From Streptomyces rapamycinicus NRRL 5491 (GTDB lineage: Bacteria; Actinomycetota; Actinomycetes; Streptomycetales; Streptomycetaceae), in NCBI RefSeq assembly GCF_024298965.1, contig NZ_CP085193.1:5642001-5706000 (forward strand): a stretch of 64,000 bases of DNA, read 5' to 3'. Position 1 is the first letter of the stretch, and each line of letters begins with the position of its first letter. Made by a program: the position numbers and the translations under genes. Shown here one piece after another: positions 32,893 to 40,712 of the stretch. Under the pieces are notes generated by a model. The model ran no database searches. It saw only the letters and a list, made by a program, of their open reading frames with translations, and was not told the DNA's origin.

Positions 32893-33776
32893 CTTCCCGC
32901 CCCGAGCACCTGCCGGAACGGCTCGCCCTGATCTCCGATGTGCAGGCCGCCGAGTACATCTCCAGGGGACTGCTCGAGGGACGCGACGACGTCCCTTCCA
33001 TCGCCCTGAACAAGGTTGCCGAGCCCCTGCCCGGGGAGGGTGCGCGCCTGGGGCTGCACCGGGTCCGGGACCTGATCGACCAGGCGCTGGAAAGGTTCCG
33101 GGACGAGCGCCCCACGGCCGCGGACGCCTGGCTGGCGCCGCGACTGCACGAGACCCTCCGGCTGACCCGCCGGGAAGCGGCCGACAAGCGGCTGTGGACG
33201 TATCTGGCCCTGGGCGTGGCGCCGGACTACGTCATGTGGCGGCATCTGTCCGAAGCGAAGGCGGACGGTTCGCATGGCCGTGTGGCCCGCGACAGATTCG
33301 TCGGCCCGCACTACAAGCAGACGTTCGCCCGTCTCTGGTGGGCGGCCGAACTCTTCCGCGACGGCCCGGACTACCAGCCCGTCGTCGTGGCCTGCGGCAA
33401 CCAGGACATGCTCAACTCCGCTCTGCGACTGGATGTCATCGATCACCGCCCCACCGCTCTGGCCCTCGTCAGGATGATGGAGCGAGGGACCGTACGCACC
33501 GGTCGGGAGGTGAACGCCCTGACGCCCGCGGTCAACGCTGCCGCGGCGACCCTGATGTACGACATCATCGCTCCGGACGTGGGACGTGACGGGGACGCGC
33601 TGCGCGACTGGATCGCGGCTGCCGAATCATCCCTCCCATCTCCCAGGAACCACCTGCCCGAGGGCCCGGAGGAGGAGCGGGCTCCCGAGGAGGCGGTGGG
33701 GAGACTCGTCGATCACTTCGAGGAACTGTTCGCGGATGCGCAGGTCAGGGGGCGGGCTTCCGGAGAGGGCGAGTGA
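32889..33776 (+). CDS. Uncharacterised defence-island protein, resembles DUF6339
   Basis: Protein of 295 residues, mostly helical and without membrane segments. It resembles proteins named DUF6339, which I recall near cytosine methyltransferases, but this is from memory. Notable segments: LISDVQAAEYISRGLLEGRDD, LHETLRLTRREAADKRLWTYLALG, ARLWWAAELFRDG and ACGNQDMLNSALRLDVIDH. No catalytic motif recognised. The GTG at 32889 overlaps the previous stop by 4 bp. Its 3' end overlaps the 3' end of the convergent methyltransferase gene by 32 bp (33745-33776), so the two operons meet tail to tail without space for an ordinary intergenic terminator. Confidence 0.7.
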   Translation: MTSRPEHLPERLALISDVQAAEYISRGLLEGRDDVPSIALNKVAEPLPGEGARLGLHRVRDLIDQALERFRDERPTAADAWLAPRLHETLRLTRREAADKRLWTYLALGVAPDYVMWRHLSEAKADGSHGRVARDRFVGPHYKQTFARLWWAAELFRDGPDYQPVVVACGNQDMLNSALRLDVIDHRPTALALVRMMERGTVRTGREVNALTPAVNAAAATLMYDIIAPDVGRDGDALRDWIAAAESSLPSPRNHLPEGPEEERAPEEAVGRLVDHFEELFADAQVRGRASGEGE

Positions 33777-35058
33777 CCTTGTGCGACTCCGGGGAGCATT
33801 GGCTCTGATCACCGCATCCGAGGAGCCGCAGTTCCTCCGTGGTGGTCCGGGGCACACTCGGCCACGTGCCCGCGGCCGCCAACTCCTCGTCCGAGGGGGC
33901 GTCCCCCCGCAGCGCCCTGCCGAGTACGTGCATGCCCAGCCGCGGCGGCACCGCATTGCCGACCTGCTGGGCCTGGTCGTTCCCGGACCAGGGGAAGTTG
34001 TGCGGAAAGGTCTGGAGAACGCCGGCCTCCGGGATGGTGAAACGGTCGTATCGGTCGGCCTTGTACGCCGCGTCATCCGTGTAGACCTTGTTCCGGGAGA
34101 CCTTCCCGGTGACCGTGAAGGCGGGTTCGGACGACAGGCGCCGACCCCGGTTCTTCGGGTCGCCCCCGGAGCCGTAGTTCGATACGACGAAGAACGTCAG
34201 ATCACCTCGTGTCCGGAGCCGGGACACGTCCACGGATGAGTCCTTCAGCCGGCTCGCCGCGTCGAGGGCCTCCGCCATGGAGAGCCATTGCTCGCGCTCG
34301 GGAATCTCGGATTCGGTGGGGAGCATGTCCGTCTGCACGGCATTGCGCTTCCCCCGATGCAGGTCGAAGGGGAGATGAGTCGGTTCGAGCGGCTTGATGG
34401 CCCCGTCTCCGGGGCGCCGGGCGACGAGCACGGCACGTGTGCGCGTTTGAGGGACTCCGAACTCCTCGGTCTTCAGCTCCCAGCACTCCGCCTCGTACTT
34501 GACGCCCCTCAGCCGACCCTCTCCACCCCGCAGCAGCCTGGCGTAGACCTCCCAGAGGGGCAGGACCGCGGGGACCTGCTCCAGGACGATCGTCTTGTAG
34601 GGGTCGCGGCCCTCCGTCTCGATGGCCTTGAGGAGCCAGCGAAGGGGCTCCAGGACCAAGGCGGTGCGGGGGTCGCCGAGGGCGTGCAGCTCCTCGTCGA
34701 TCTTCGCCTCGTCCTCCCCCTCCACCAAGCGGTGGATGAATTCCTCCACGGTGTCCAACGCTCGCCGTCCCACGCCGTTGCCCGCGACGGAGAAGGACTG
34801 GCAGGGCGGCCCGCCGGCGAGTACGTCGACCGATGTCGGAATCTCGTGGAACCGCTTCTCGCGCATGACGCTCACATCGGCGTGAATCGTCGGCAGTCCC
34901 GCCGCGTAGCGCGTCTCGCACGCGTTTTGGTCCCACTCGATCCCGATGCTCTTGAAGCCCAGGAAGTGCGCTGCCACGTCGAGCCCACCGGGACCCGCGA
35001 AGAGGTCCAGGATGCGGACACCGTCGAGATGGTGAGCTTGTGTTCCCGGGGTGTTCAT
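33745..35058 (-). CDS. DNA (cytosine-5-)-methyltransferase, catalytic motifs intact
   Basis: SAM-dependent C5 DNA methyltransferase of 437 residues, the likely modification enzyme of the island. Motif I is LDLFAGPGGLDVAAHFLGF (near residue 14), motif IV is LAGGPPCQSFSVAG with the catalytic Cys, motif VI is the ENV variant VLEQVPAVLP (EQV), motif VIII is FGVPQTRTRAVLVA (QTRTR), and motifs IX-X are LQTFPHNF and QVGNAVPPRLG. An insert after motif IV (about 105-165) is longer than usual. The ATG at 35058 overlaps the stop of the upstream methyltransferase-like gene by 4 bp (ATGA) and has no good ribosome site of its own, so translation is coupled. The recognition sequence cannot be predicted. Confidence 0.93.
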   Translation of the reverse strand: MNTPGTQAHHLDGVRILDLFAGPGGLDVAAHFLGFKSIGIEWDQNACETRYAAGLPTIHADVSVMREKRFHEIPTSVDVLAGGPPCQSFSVAGNGVGRRALDTVEEFIHRLVEGEDEAKIDEELHALGDPRTALVLEPLRWLLKAIETEGRDPYKTIVLEQVPAVLPLWEVYARLLRGGEGRLRGVKYEAECWELKTEEFGVPQTRTRAVLVARRPGDGAIKPLEPTHLPFDLHRGKRNAVQTDMLPTESEIPEREQWLSMAEALDAASRLKDSSVDVSRLRTRGDLTFFVVSNYGSGGDPKNRGRRLSSEPAFTVTGKVSRNKVYTDDAAYKADRYDRFTIPEAGVLQTFPHNFPWSGNDQAQQVGNAVPPRLGMHVLGRALRGDAPSDEELAAAGTWPSVPRTTTEELRLLGCGDQSQCSPESHKVTRPLRKPAP

Positions 35059-36062
35059 GGGGTTGAAGTGTAGCCGGCGCCGGGGGCCGGGGATGCCCCC
35101 AGTGCGGCCGTGATCGCCAAGCCGAGTGCCTTGCCCACCGGCGGTGGGGAGGCATGCCCTGTCTGGCGATAGCGGGCCGTCTTCTTCCCGGCGAATCTCC
35201 AATCGGGCGGGAAGCCCTGGAGGAGCGCGGCCTGGTCGGTCGTGATCCTGACCATCCCGTCTCGCCCCGTCCCGGGGGCCCAGACGAAGTCCGGGCCGGG
35301 CACGTCGTCGGCCACGGTGCCACCGTCGACCCCGATCCGGGCCCATGCCTTCTTCGACCCCGTCGGTCCCAGATCCGGGCCTCCCCGTCGGTCCGACCCG
35401 CCCACCAAGGTCGGGGCCACGCAGAGCGCCTGGGCCGCCCACCGATCGGCGTCCCGCCAACCGCGCACGGCCATCGACCGGCGCAGAGCCCGTCCGACGG
35501 ACAGATGCTCGCGCACGGTCGGCTCCGGCGGACGGAAGGCGTGGAAATACTCGTCCTTGAGCGCCACGAGCACGCCTTGCTTCCGCTCCTGCGGCACCCC
35601 GAAGTCGGCCGCGTTCAGGACGAACCACCGGAACCGGTAGCCGAGATGATCCAGCTCTTTGCGGATGAAGTCGCGTATCGGCTCGAAGTCCGGCGCGTTC
35701 ACCAGCCCCGGTACGTTCTCGATGAGCAGGGCCCGCGGCCGGACGGCATGCGCCAGATAGACGGTCGCCTCCAGCAGCCGCAGTTCGGCCTCGGTGTCGG
35801 TCCGCGCGACGGCCGCGCTGGACTTCACGCGGGGCAGCCCGGCCGACAGCAGATCGACGTCGTAGATCTCCCGGTGCCGCGAAGGCGCGAAGTCCAGCAG
35901 GTCCGCCTCCAGGACCTGCCACGCCGGCCGGTTCATGCGCAGCGTTTCGCACGCCACGCGCTTCTTGTCCAGGAGCAGTACGGGGTCGAAGCCCGCCTGT
36001 TCCAGCCCCAGGGCCAACCCGCCTGCCCCCGCGCACACATCGACGAATCGCAGTTCGCTCAT
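35055..36062 (-). CDS. Catalytically degenerate cytosine-5 methyltransferase homologue
   Basis: Homologue of C5 DNA methyltransferases, 335 residues, probably inactive. Motif I is intact (FVDVCAGAGGLALGLEQAGF, near residue 5) and motif VI is present (ALLIENVPGLV), so SAM binding is plausible. Motif IV reads SAGLPRVKSS where active enzymes have PCQ, so the catalytic Cys is missing. Motif VIII is altered (GVPQERKQGVLVA) and motif X reads TGHASPPPVGKALG. The reading frame is intact and in operon with an active paralogue and a Vsr gene, so it seems to be kept under selection, perhaps as a recognition or regulatory subunit. The ATG at 36062 has a weak purine-rich site. An in-frame extension to 36455 overlaps vsr and is rejected. 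Confidence 0.87.
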   Translation of the reverse strand: MSELRFVDVCAGAGGLALGLEQAGFDPVLLLDKKRVACETLRMNRPAWQVLEADLLDFAPSRHREIYDVDLLSAGLPRVKSSAAVARTDTEAELRLLEATVYLAHAVRPRALLIENVPGLVNAPDFEPIRDFIRKELDHLGYRFRWFVLNAADFGVPQERKQGVLVALKDEYFHAFRPPEPTVREHLSVGRALRRSMAVRGWRDADRWAAQALCVAPTLVGGSDRRGGPDLGPTGSKKAWARIGVDGGTVADDVPGPDFVWAPGTGRDGMVRITTDQAALLQGFPPDWRFAGKKTARYRQTGHASPPPVGKALGLAITAALGASPAPGAGYTSTP

Positions 36063-36072
36063 CGACCCCGCC

Positions 36073-36513
36073 CTATCGACGTCGTTTCCGTCTGTCGGCC
36101 TTCTCCCGGTCGACAGCCGCGGCCACCTGACGCATGACGGCGCCCGGTGACTCGTGTTCCCAGAAGCGCAGAACCGTCCAGCCCTCGGCGACCAACTGCG
36201 CGTTCGTCTCCTGGTCCCGCTCGATGTTGCGATCGAGCTTCTGGCGCCACCATTCCGCGTTCGCCTTGGGGCTGGTGGCGTGATCCGGGCAGCCGTGCCA
36301 GAAGCAGCCGTCGATGAGGACGGCCAACTTGACACCCGTGAAAGCGATGTCGATCTTCCGCCTGCACATGCCCGGCACCGGATAGTGGATCCGGTAGCGA
36401 TATCCAGAGGCATGGAGCAGCTGCCGCACCGCCCGTTCGGCACTGGTGTCCACATTGGTCTGCCGACTCATCCGGGCCGAGACGTCGGGGCTGGAAGGGG
36501 GTGCTACGCGCAT
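36073..36513 (-). CDS. vsr: Vsr-type very short patch repair endonuclease
   Basis: Nuclease of 146 residues. Vsr enzymes nick next to T:G mismatches made by deamination of 5-methylcytosine and usually accompany C5 methyltransferases. The signature DGCFWHGCPDH is near residue 68-78, preceded by KIDIAFTGVKLAVLIDGC with the catalytic Asp. The N-terminal helix MSRQTNVDTSAERAVRQLL and the C-terminal VLRFWEHE strand are typical. The ATG at 36513 has GGAG about 9 nt upstream; the ATG at 36471 (MSRQT) is the alternative. It is the first gene of the leftward operon, with a 10-bp gap to the degenerate methyltransferase. In defence systems Vsr homologues can also serve as the restriction nuclease. Confidence 0.92.
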   Translation of the reverse strand: MRVAPPSSPDVSARMSRQTNVDTSAERAVRQLLHASGYRYRIHYPVPGMCRRKIDIAFTGVKLAVLIDGCFWHGCPDHATSPKANAEWWRQKLDRNIERDQETNAQLVAEGWTVLRFWEHESPGAVMRQVAAAVDREKADRRKRRR

Positions 36514-36733
36514 GGCCCCAGTCTCCTACTTCCCGATGACTTGCGATGTCGGAGCCGGAAAACGGGCCCGCCGCCGGACGCCGCTCCGGACGGAACTCGT
36601 ACGCACCTCCTGCCGAAACAAGGACCGACACAACATCGACAGCGCGCCGCGAGCAGTCCGATGCGCTCCGTAATCGCCCGGCGGAGAGGTGCGGCCGGGC
36701 AGCCGATCCGGTCCAGCGCGCCCCTGCGCCCCG

Positions 36734-36919
36734 TCAGGCGATCTCGGACCCGGATTCGAAGTGGGTCTGGGCGCGGTCGAGGATGTCGTCGGGGTCGAGG
36801 CCGTGTGCGGTGAGCCAGTGCAGGAGATCCAGGATCAGCCTGGTTGCCGACTCTTCCAGGACGGGGCGGTGGGTGAGTCGTGCGGCCGGGCTGCCGACCG
36901 CACGGCCGTACGTCTCCAT
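36734..36919 (-). CDS. Small hypothetical protein (61 residues)
   Basis: Product begins METYGRAVGSPAARLTHRP and ends ILDRAQTHFESGSEIA, with a helical middle (SATRLILDLLHWLTAHG). No family recognised. It lies 38 bp after the ATP-binding protein gene on the same strand and is probably co-transcribed with it. The only in-frame start near the right size is the ATG at 36919, which lacks a clear ribosome site. Confidence 0.55.
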   Translation of the reverse strand: METYGRAVGSPAARLTHRPVLEESATRLILDLLHWLTAHGLDPDDILDRAQTHFESGSEIA

Positions 36920-36957
36920 GACGGTCGTCGCGCGCCGGACGCGATGGCCGGACTCGT

Positions 36958-37365
36958 TCAGGGCAGGGATAGTTCGCACCAGATCCCCTTGCCGGCCGCC
37001 GTGCGGATCGTGCCCCAGGTGGCCGAGAGGCCAGTGAGGAGTTGGATACCGCGCCCGGACTCGTCGTCGGATGTGGGGCTGAGGCTCTGGGGCTCCTTGT
37101 GGCTGTTGTCGTGGAGTTCTACGCGTAGCTGATCGGCGTCCGCGACAAGGACGAGTGTGGCCGCGGCGCCCTGGCCTACGTGCTTGATCACGTTGGAGGC
37201 CAGCTCCGTGGCGATCAGCTGGGCCTCTTCGACGAGCGCGGACATCCCCCATGCGGCGAGCTCGGCCTTCACCGCTCTGCGCAGGCCGGCCAGCTGGAGC
37301 GGCTCTGCCGCGAAGGGGAGGATGCAGCGGCGTGGTTGGTGGTCGGTGACTGAGTAGCGGTGCAT
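36958..37365 (-). CDS. RsbW-like ATP-binding protein (GHKL fold)
   Basis: Small ATP-binding protein of 135 residues related to the anti-sigma factor kinases RsbW/SpoIIAB. The N box is LIATELASNVIKHVG (near residue 55). The D-x-G/G1 and G2 regions are RVELHDNSHKEPQ, GRGIQLLTGLSATWG and GKGIWCELSLP. In Streptomyces such proteins lie beside XRE-DUF397 gene pairs, as here, in whiJ-like and abaA-like loci. The ATG at 37365 has AAGGAG 7-8 nt upstream; the GTG six bases before it is too close to that site. It is divergent from the XRE gene. Confidence 0.85.
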   Translation of the reverse strand: MHRYSVTDHQPRRCILPFAAEPLQLAGLRRAVKAELAAWGMSALVEEAQLIATELASNVIKHVGQGAAATLVLVADADQLRVELHDNSHKEPQSLSPTSDDESGRGIQLLTGLSATWGTIRTAAGKGIWCELSLP

Positions 37366-37585
37366 GGCCACACTCCTTGGGCGCTACGTCAGCGCTGTGC
37401 CCAGTCGTGTCCGTACGACCGCGCTGCGTAGTCTCGCTGATGCGAGTATGGCATTGAGAAGTCTCTCCATGTAACTTCTCACGGATTCTCGGAAGGGTGA
37501 ATCCGGTGGTGTGGCAACTTCGGCCGCCCATAGCCTTGTTGCCGCTGGTCCCGTCGTGGCCAGCTCGGAGGGAGAGGTAGCCGTC

Positions 37586-38431
37586 ATGCCAGCGCGGGCC
37601 ACTACTCGTCGACGACAGCTCGGCGTCATGATGCGCAAGCTCCGAGCCCGTAAGGGAATGACGCTGGAGGAGGCAGGTCGCCTCGTCGGGGTTTCGAAAG
37701 CGACCGTCAGCCGGTACGAAACGCAGGAAGGGCCCGTGAAGTGGCCCATCGTGGACGCGCTGTGCCGTGAGTACGAAGCGAGTGAGGCGGAGCGGAAGGC
37801 CGTGGTCGGCCTCGCCAAGGACGTCAAGCGGCAGGGGTGGTGGACCTCCTTCGCGGATTCCCTGCCGGAGAGTATGAACCTGCTGTTCACGTTGGAGGAC
37901 GAGGCGGTTCGAGAGGATCACTTCGCCTGCTTGTATGTGCCGGGGCTTCTGCAGACGCGTGGCTACACGGAAGCGGTGCAACACGCGTCGGAGATGAGGC
38001 TGTCCGCGGAGGAGATCGCGCGCCTGGTCGACCTCCGGATGAAGCGGCAGGAGATCCTGAGCCGACCGAAGCCACCACACCTGTGGGCCATCCTCGACGA
38101 GTCGGTGATCCGGCGCGTGGTCGGTTCGCGTGAGGTTATGCGGGAGCAGCTGGATCACTTGTTGCGCGCCAACGAGTCGCCTGACATCACCCTTCAGGTG
38201 CTGCCATTCGCCAAAGGCGCGCACTCAGCGGCCATGGGGAGCTTCGTGATCCTTGGGGGTGCCGAACGCTCACTGGACGTCGTGTACGTCGATATCCACG
38301 TCGGCTCGCTCTTCATGGAGAAGGACGAGGAACTGGAGCGCTACCGGGTCGCGTTCGACTACCTTCGCGCTCAGGCGCTGGACATGGCCTCGTCCTCCGC
38401 CCTCATCGAACGCGTCCGTGAGGAGATCTGA
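37586..38431 (+). CDS. XRE-family regulator with C-terminal DUF5753-type domain (WhiJ-like)
   Basis: DNA-binding regulator of 281 residues. The helix-turn-helix is at about residues 12-60 (LGVMMRKLRARKGMTLEEAG, VSKATVSRYET). The rest matches the DUF5753-type domain of Streptomyces XRE proteins (YVPGLLQTRGYTEAV, ILDESVIRRVVG, LQVLPFAKGAHSAAMG). The ATG at 37586 has GAGAGGT about 8 nt upstream; a GTG at 37511 in frame would add 25 residues of no known domain. The stop overlaps the ATG of the DUF397 gene (TGATG). Such pairs act as repressor and small modulator in development or antibiotic control in Streptomyces, known from WhiJ; the target here is unknown. Confidence 0.88.
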   Translation: MPARATTRRRQLGVMMRKLRARKGMTLEEAGRLVGVSKATVSRYETQEGPVKWPIVDALCREYEASEAERKAVVGLAKDVKRQGWWTSFADSLPESMNLLFTLEDEAVREDHFACLYVPGLLQTRGYTEAVQHASEMRLSAEEIARLVDLRMKRQEILSRPKPPHLWAILDESVIRRVVGSREVMREQLDHLLRANESPDITLQVLPFAKGAHSAAMGSFVILGGAERSLDVVYVDIHVGSLFMEKDEELERYRVAFDYLRAQALDMASSSALIERVREEI

Positions 38432-38640
38432 TGCGCGAGCCCTGCATATCCGACAGAGACCGTGGCTGGTTCAAGTCCTCCTACAGCGGTGCCGGCAACA
38501 CCGAATGTGTCGAAGCTGCTTTCCGGCCGGGCTCGACCGCCGTGCGGGACTCCAAGGATCCGGGCGGGCCCGTGATCGGGGTCTCGCACCGGGCGTGGGT
38601 GGACTTTGTGACGGCCGTGCGGGATGGGCAGTTGGGCTGA
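38431..38640 (+). CDS. DUF397 protein
   Basis: Protein of 69 residues with the DUF397 core WFKSSYSGAGNTECVEAAF, AVRDSKDPGGPV and WVDFVTAVRDGQL, which makes up almost the whole chain. It starts on the last base of the preceding XRE stop codon (TGATG), so the two are translationally coupled. DUF397 proteins always sit next to this kind of XRE regulator in Streptomyces and are thought to modulate it. Confidence 0.92.
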   Translation: MREPCISDRDRGWFKSSYSGAGNTECVEAAFRPGSTAVRDSKDPGGPVIGVSHRAWVDFVTAVRDGQLG

Positions 38641-38742
38641 GGTTCGTGTTCGCGGAGTCCTGACCGCTTCATCCGTGCGGCTGCATGCCCGCCTTGCCCA
38701 GGCGTCTTGCTCAGTGCAGTGGCTGCGGACGATCATTCGGGG

Positions 38743-39051
38743 ATGAGAACCGAGGTGCGGGCGTTCGTTGCCGATGGGCCGCTTCCCGATGAGGGGGCGA
38801 GTGGAGAAGAGATCGACAGGCGCGTCGAGCAGCTGGATGCGATCTCCGGGCCGGTCACGGCCCAGGAGGCCAGGGCTCTGGCCGACTGTTTTGGGCCGGA
38901 CGATTGCCATGGCGTCGCGTGGACGCTGCTGCACCTCATCGAGACGGGCCCGAACCCCGTCCTCACCGTCAAGCCCGAGCCGGACGCCGACGAATGGCAC
39001 GACCGGCTCTGGACGCGGGCCGTGAACGCGGGGCTCGTGGAGGGAGACTGA
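38743..39051 (+). CDS. Hypothetical protein (102 residues)
   Basis: Soluble acidic protein with no family recognised. Segments: DRRVEQLDAISGPVTAQEA, ALADCFGPDDCHGVAWTLLHLI and EWHDRLWTRAVNAGLV. The ATG at 38743 follows GGGG, a weak site. A TTG at 38707 and a GTG at 38719 are alternative in-frame starts. Codon use is strongly GC3 biased in this frame, which supports it being coding. Confidence 0.65.
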   Translation: MRTEVRAFVADGPLPDEGASGEEIDRRVEQLDAISGPVTAQEARALADCFGPDDCHGVAWTLLHLIETGPNPVLTVKPEPDADEWHDRLWTRAVNAGLVEGD

Positions 39052-39126
39052 CGGGCCGCCGACGGTTCCCCGTGTCTGCTGCGTAGGGTCGAGGGCCAGG
39101 AGATCCTTCGAGTGGGAGGTATGGGG

Positions 39127-39426
39127 ATGGCTGGAGTGCCGGCGGGGGTTGTGGCTGCGGGTGGGTTGGTCGGGGGGTATTCGGTGGCTCGGTGGACCAA
39201 GAAGCGGCCCTTGGGTGGGGTCGCGCTCGCGGCCGCGGGGGCGGTGGCTGCTCGGGGGTGGCGGGAGAAGGCGGGGAACGGGACCGCCGCCGCGCTCAGT
39301 GCGGCTTATGTCGCCGCGTTCGCCGGGTCGCATCCGCTGGCGAAGAAGATCGGGGCCTGGCCGTCCGTCTTCGCCGCCGCCGGTGGCGTCGCCCTCGCGT
39401 CCTGGGCCCTTGCCGATCGGCGGTAA
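39127..39426 (+). CDS. Small hydrophobic membrane protein (99 residues)
   Basis: Ala/Gly-rich protein with three to four hydrophobic stretches (PAGVVAAGGLVGGYSVA, GGVALAAAGAVAA, ALSAAYVAAFAG, VFAAAGGVALASWAL) joined by basic loops (RWTKKRP, RGWREKAG). No family recognised. The ATG at 39127 is chosen because GGGAGGT lies 7 nt upstream; the earlier ATG at 39121 is too close to it. Confidence 0.7.
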   Translation: MAGVPAGVVAAGGLVGGYSVARWTKKRPLGGVALAAAGAVAARGWREKAGNGTAAALSAAYVAAFAGSHPLAKKIGAWPSVFAAAGGVALASWALADRR

Positions 39427-39531
39427 CCCTCGCCGATCGGCGGTAAGCGGTCCTGGGGCGTGCGTCGCGGTTCGCGTATGTGCGGGTGCGGGTGGCTCCG
39501 GCGGGCGGGGCTCCAATACGCCCGCCCGCCG

Positions 39532-39637
39532 TCCTACGGCGCCCGTCCCGTCGCGTTCCGCTCAGTCCTTACGGCGCCGTCCCGTCGCCTTCCGCTCAGT
39601 CCTTACGGCGCCCGTCCCGCTCCGTCTTCCGCTCAGT
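39532..39637. repeat. Three tandem 34-37-bp repeats at the 3' end of the aldo/keto reductase gene
   Basis: Units beginning near 39532, 39567 and 39601 share ccttacggcgcccgtccc and end ttccgctcagt. The stop codon of the reductase (tca at 39633-39635 on the plus strand) lies inside the end of the third unit, so the last codons and stop have been copied downstream. Confidence 0.75.
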
Positions 39638-40577
39638 CCGATGCCGACGTCAGCAGGTCCAGTTCCGGCTGGGTCAGCTTGAGGTCGACCGAGGCCAGGA
39701 GGGCGGGGAGCTGGTCGGTGGAGCTGGCGCTGGCCAGGGGGGCCACGACCGTGGGCTGGGCGAGGAGCCAGGCCAGGGCGACCGTGGCGGGCTCGGTGCG
39801 GTGGTTGGCGGCGACGTCGTCCAGGGCGGCGAGGACCTTCTGGCCGCGCTCGGTCTCCAGGTGCTTGGCCGCGCCCGTGGAGCGGGGGCTGTCGACGGCC
39901 GTGCCCGGGCGGTACTTGCCGGTGAGGAAGCCGGACGCCAGGGAGTAGTAGGGGATCGTCGCCAGGTCGTGGCGGGCTGCGACCTCGGACAGCTCGCCCT
40001 CGAAGGTGTCGCGCGAGACCAGGTTGTAGTGCGGCTGGAGGGCGACGTAGCGGGCCAGGTTCTCCTGGGTGGAGAAGGTCAGCTGGGCCTCCAGGCGGTC
40101 CGCGCCGACGTTGGACGCGGCGATCTCGCGGACCTTGCCCTCCCTGACCAGTTCGTCAAGGGTGGTGATGATCTCCTCCACCGGCACCGACGGGTCGTCG
40201 TAGTGGGTGTAGTAGAGGTCGATGTAGTCGGTGCGCAGCCGCTGGAGGGATTCCTCGACGCCCGATTTGATGGCGGACGAGGTCAGCCCGCGTGGTTCCG
40301 GGGAGCCGGCGCCCACCTTGGTGGCGAGGACGATGTCGGAGCGGTTGCCACGGGTGGCGAACCAGTTGCCGAGGATGGTCTCGGACTCGCCGCCCTCGTT
40401 GCCCGGTACCCAGGCGGAGTAGACGTCGGCGGTGTCGATGAAGTTTCCGCCCGCCGCCACATAGGCGTCGAGCACCCGGAAGGACTCGGCCTCGTTCGCG
40501 GTCCAGCCGAAGACGTTCCCGCCGAGAGAGAGCGGGAAGACGGACAGGTCACCGATCTTCTGTGTGTTGTCAGCCAT
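39633..40577 (-). CDS. Aldo/keto reductase
   Basis: NADPH-dependent oxidoreductase of the aldo/keto reductase superfamily, 314 residues, a complete (alpha/beta)8 barrel. Family landmarks: FPLSLGGNVFGW, the catalytic Asp/Tyr block NFIDTADVYSAWVPG (about 46-60), Lys in LATKVG, DYIDLYYTHYDD with His, and the C-terminal NADP site block VALAWLLAQPTVVAPLAS. The substrate is unknown. The ATG at 40577 has no ribosome site, so the mRNA may be leaderless. It stands alone, reading leftward. Confidence 0.92.
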   Translation of the reverse strand: MADNTQKIGDLSVFPLSLGGNVFGWTANEAESFRVLDAYVAAGGNFIDTADVYSAWVPGNEGGESETILGNWFATRGNRSDIVLATKVGAGSPEPRGLTSSAIKSGVEESLQRLRTDYIDLYYTHYDDPSVPVEEIITTLDELVREGKVREIAASNVGADRLEAQLTFSTQENLARYVALQPHYNLVSRDTFEGELSEVAARHDLATIPYYSLASGFLTGKYRPGTAVDSPRSTGAAKHLETERGQKVLAALDDVAANHRTEPATVALAWLLAQPTVVAPLASASSTDQLPALLASVDLKLTQPELDLLTSASD

Positions 40578-40712
40578 ACGTCGTTACAACGGTTGGCTGG
40601 ACGGGGTTGTTCCTGCGTGCGTTCGTGAAGGTCGGTCCCGTCGGGACGTAAGGGGCCCAAAGCCGGCGGCCCTGGCGTCAAGGGGGGAGAGAGCGCCAGG
40701 GCCGCCGGGGTA

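Noticed and set aside
35055..36455. Longer form of the degenerate methyltransferase starting at 36455
   Set aside because: The extra 131 codons overlap vsr in another frame and have no family sequence; ATG 36062 opens directly into motif I.
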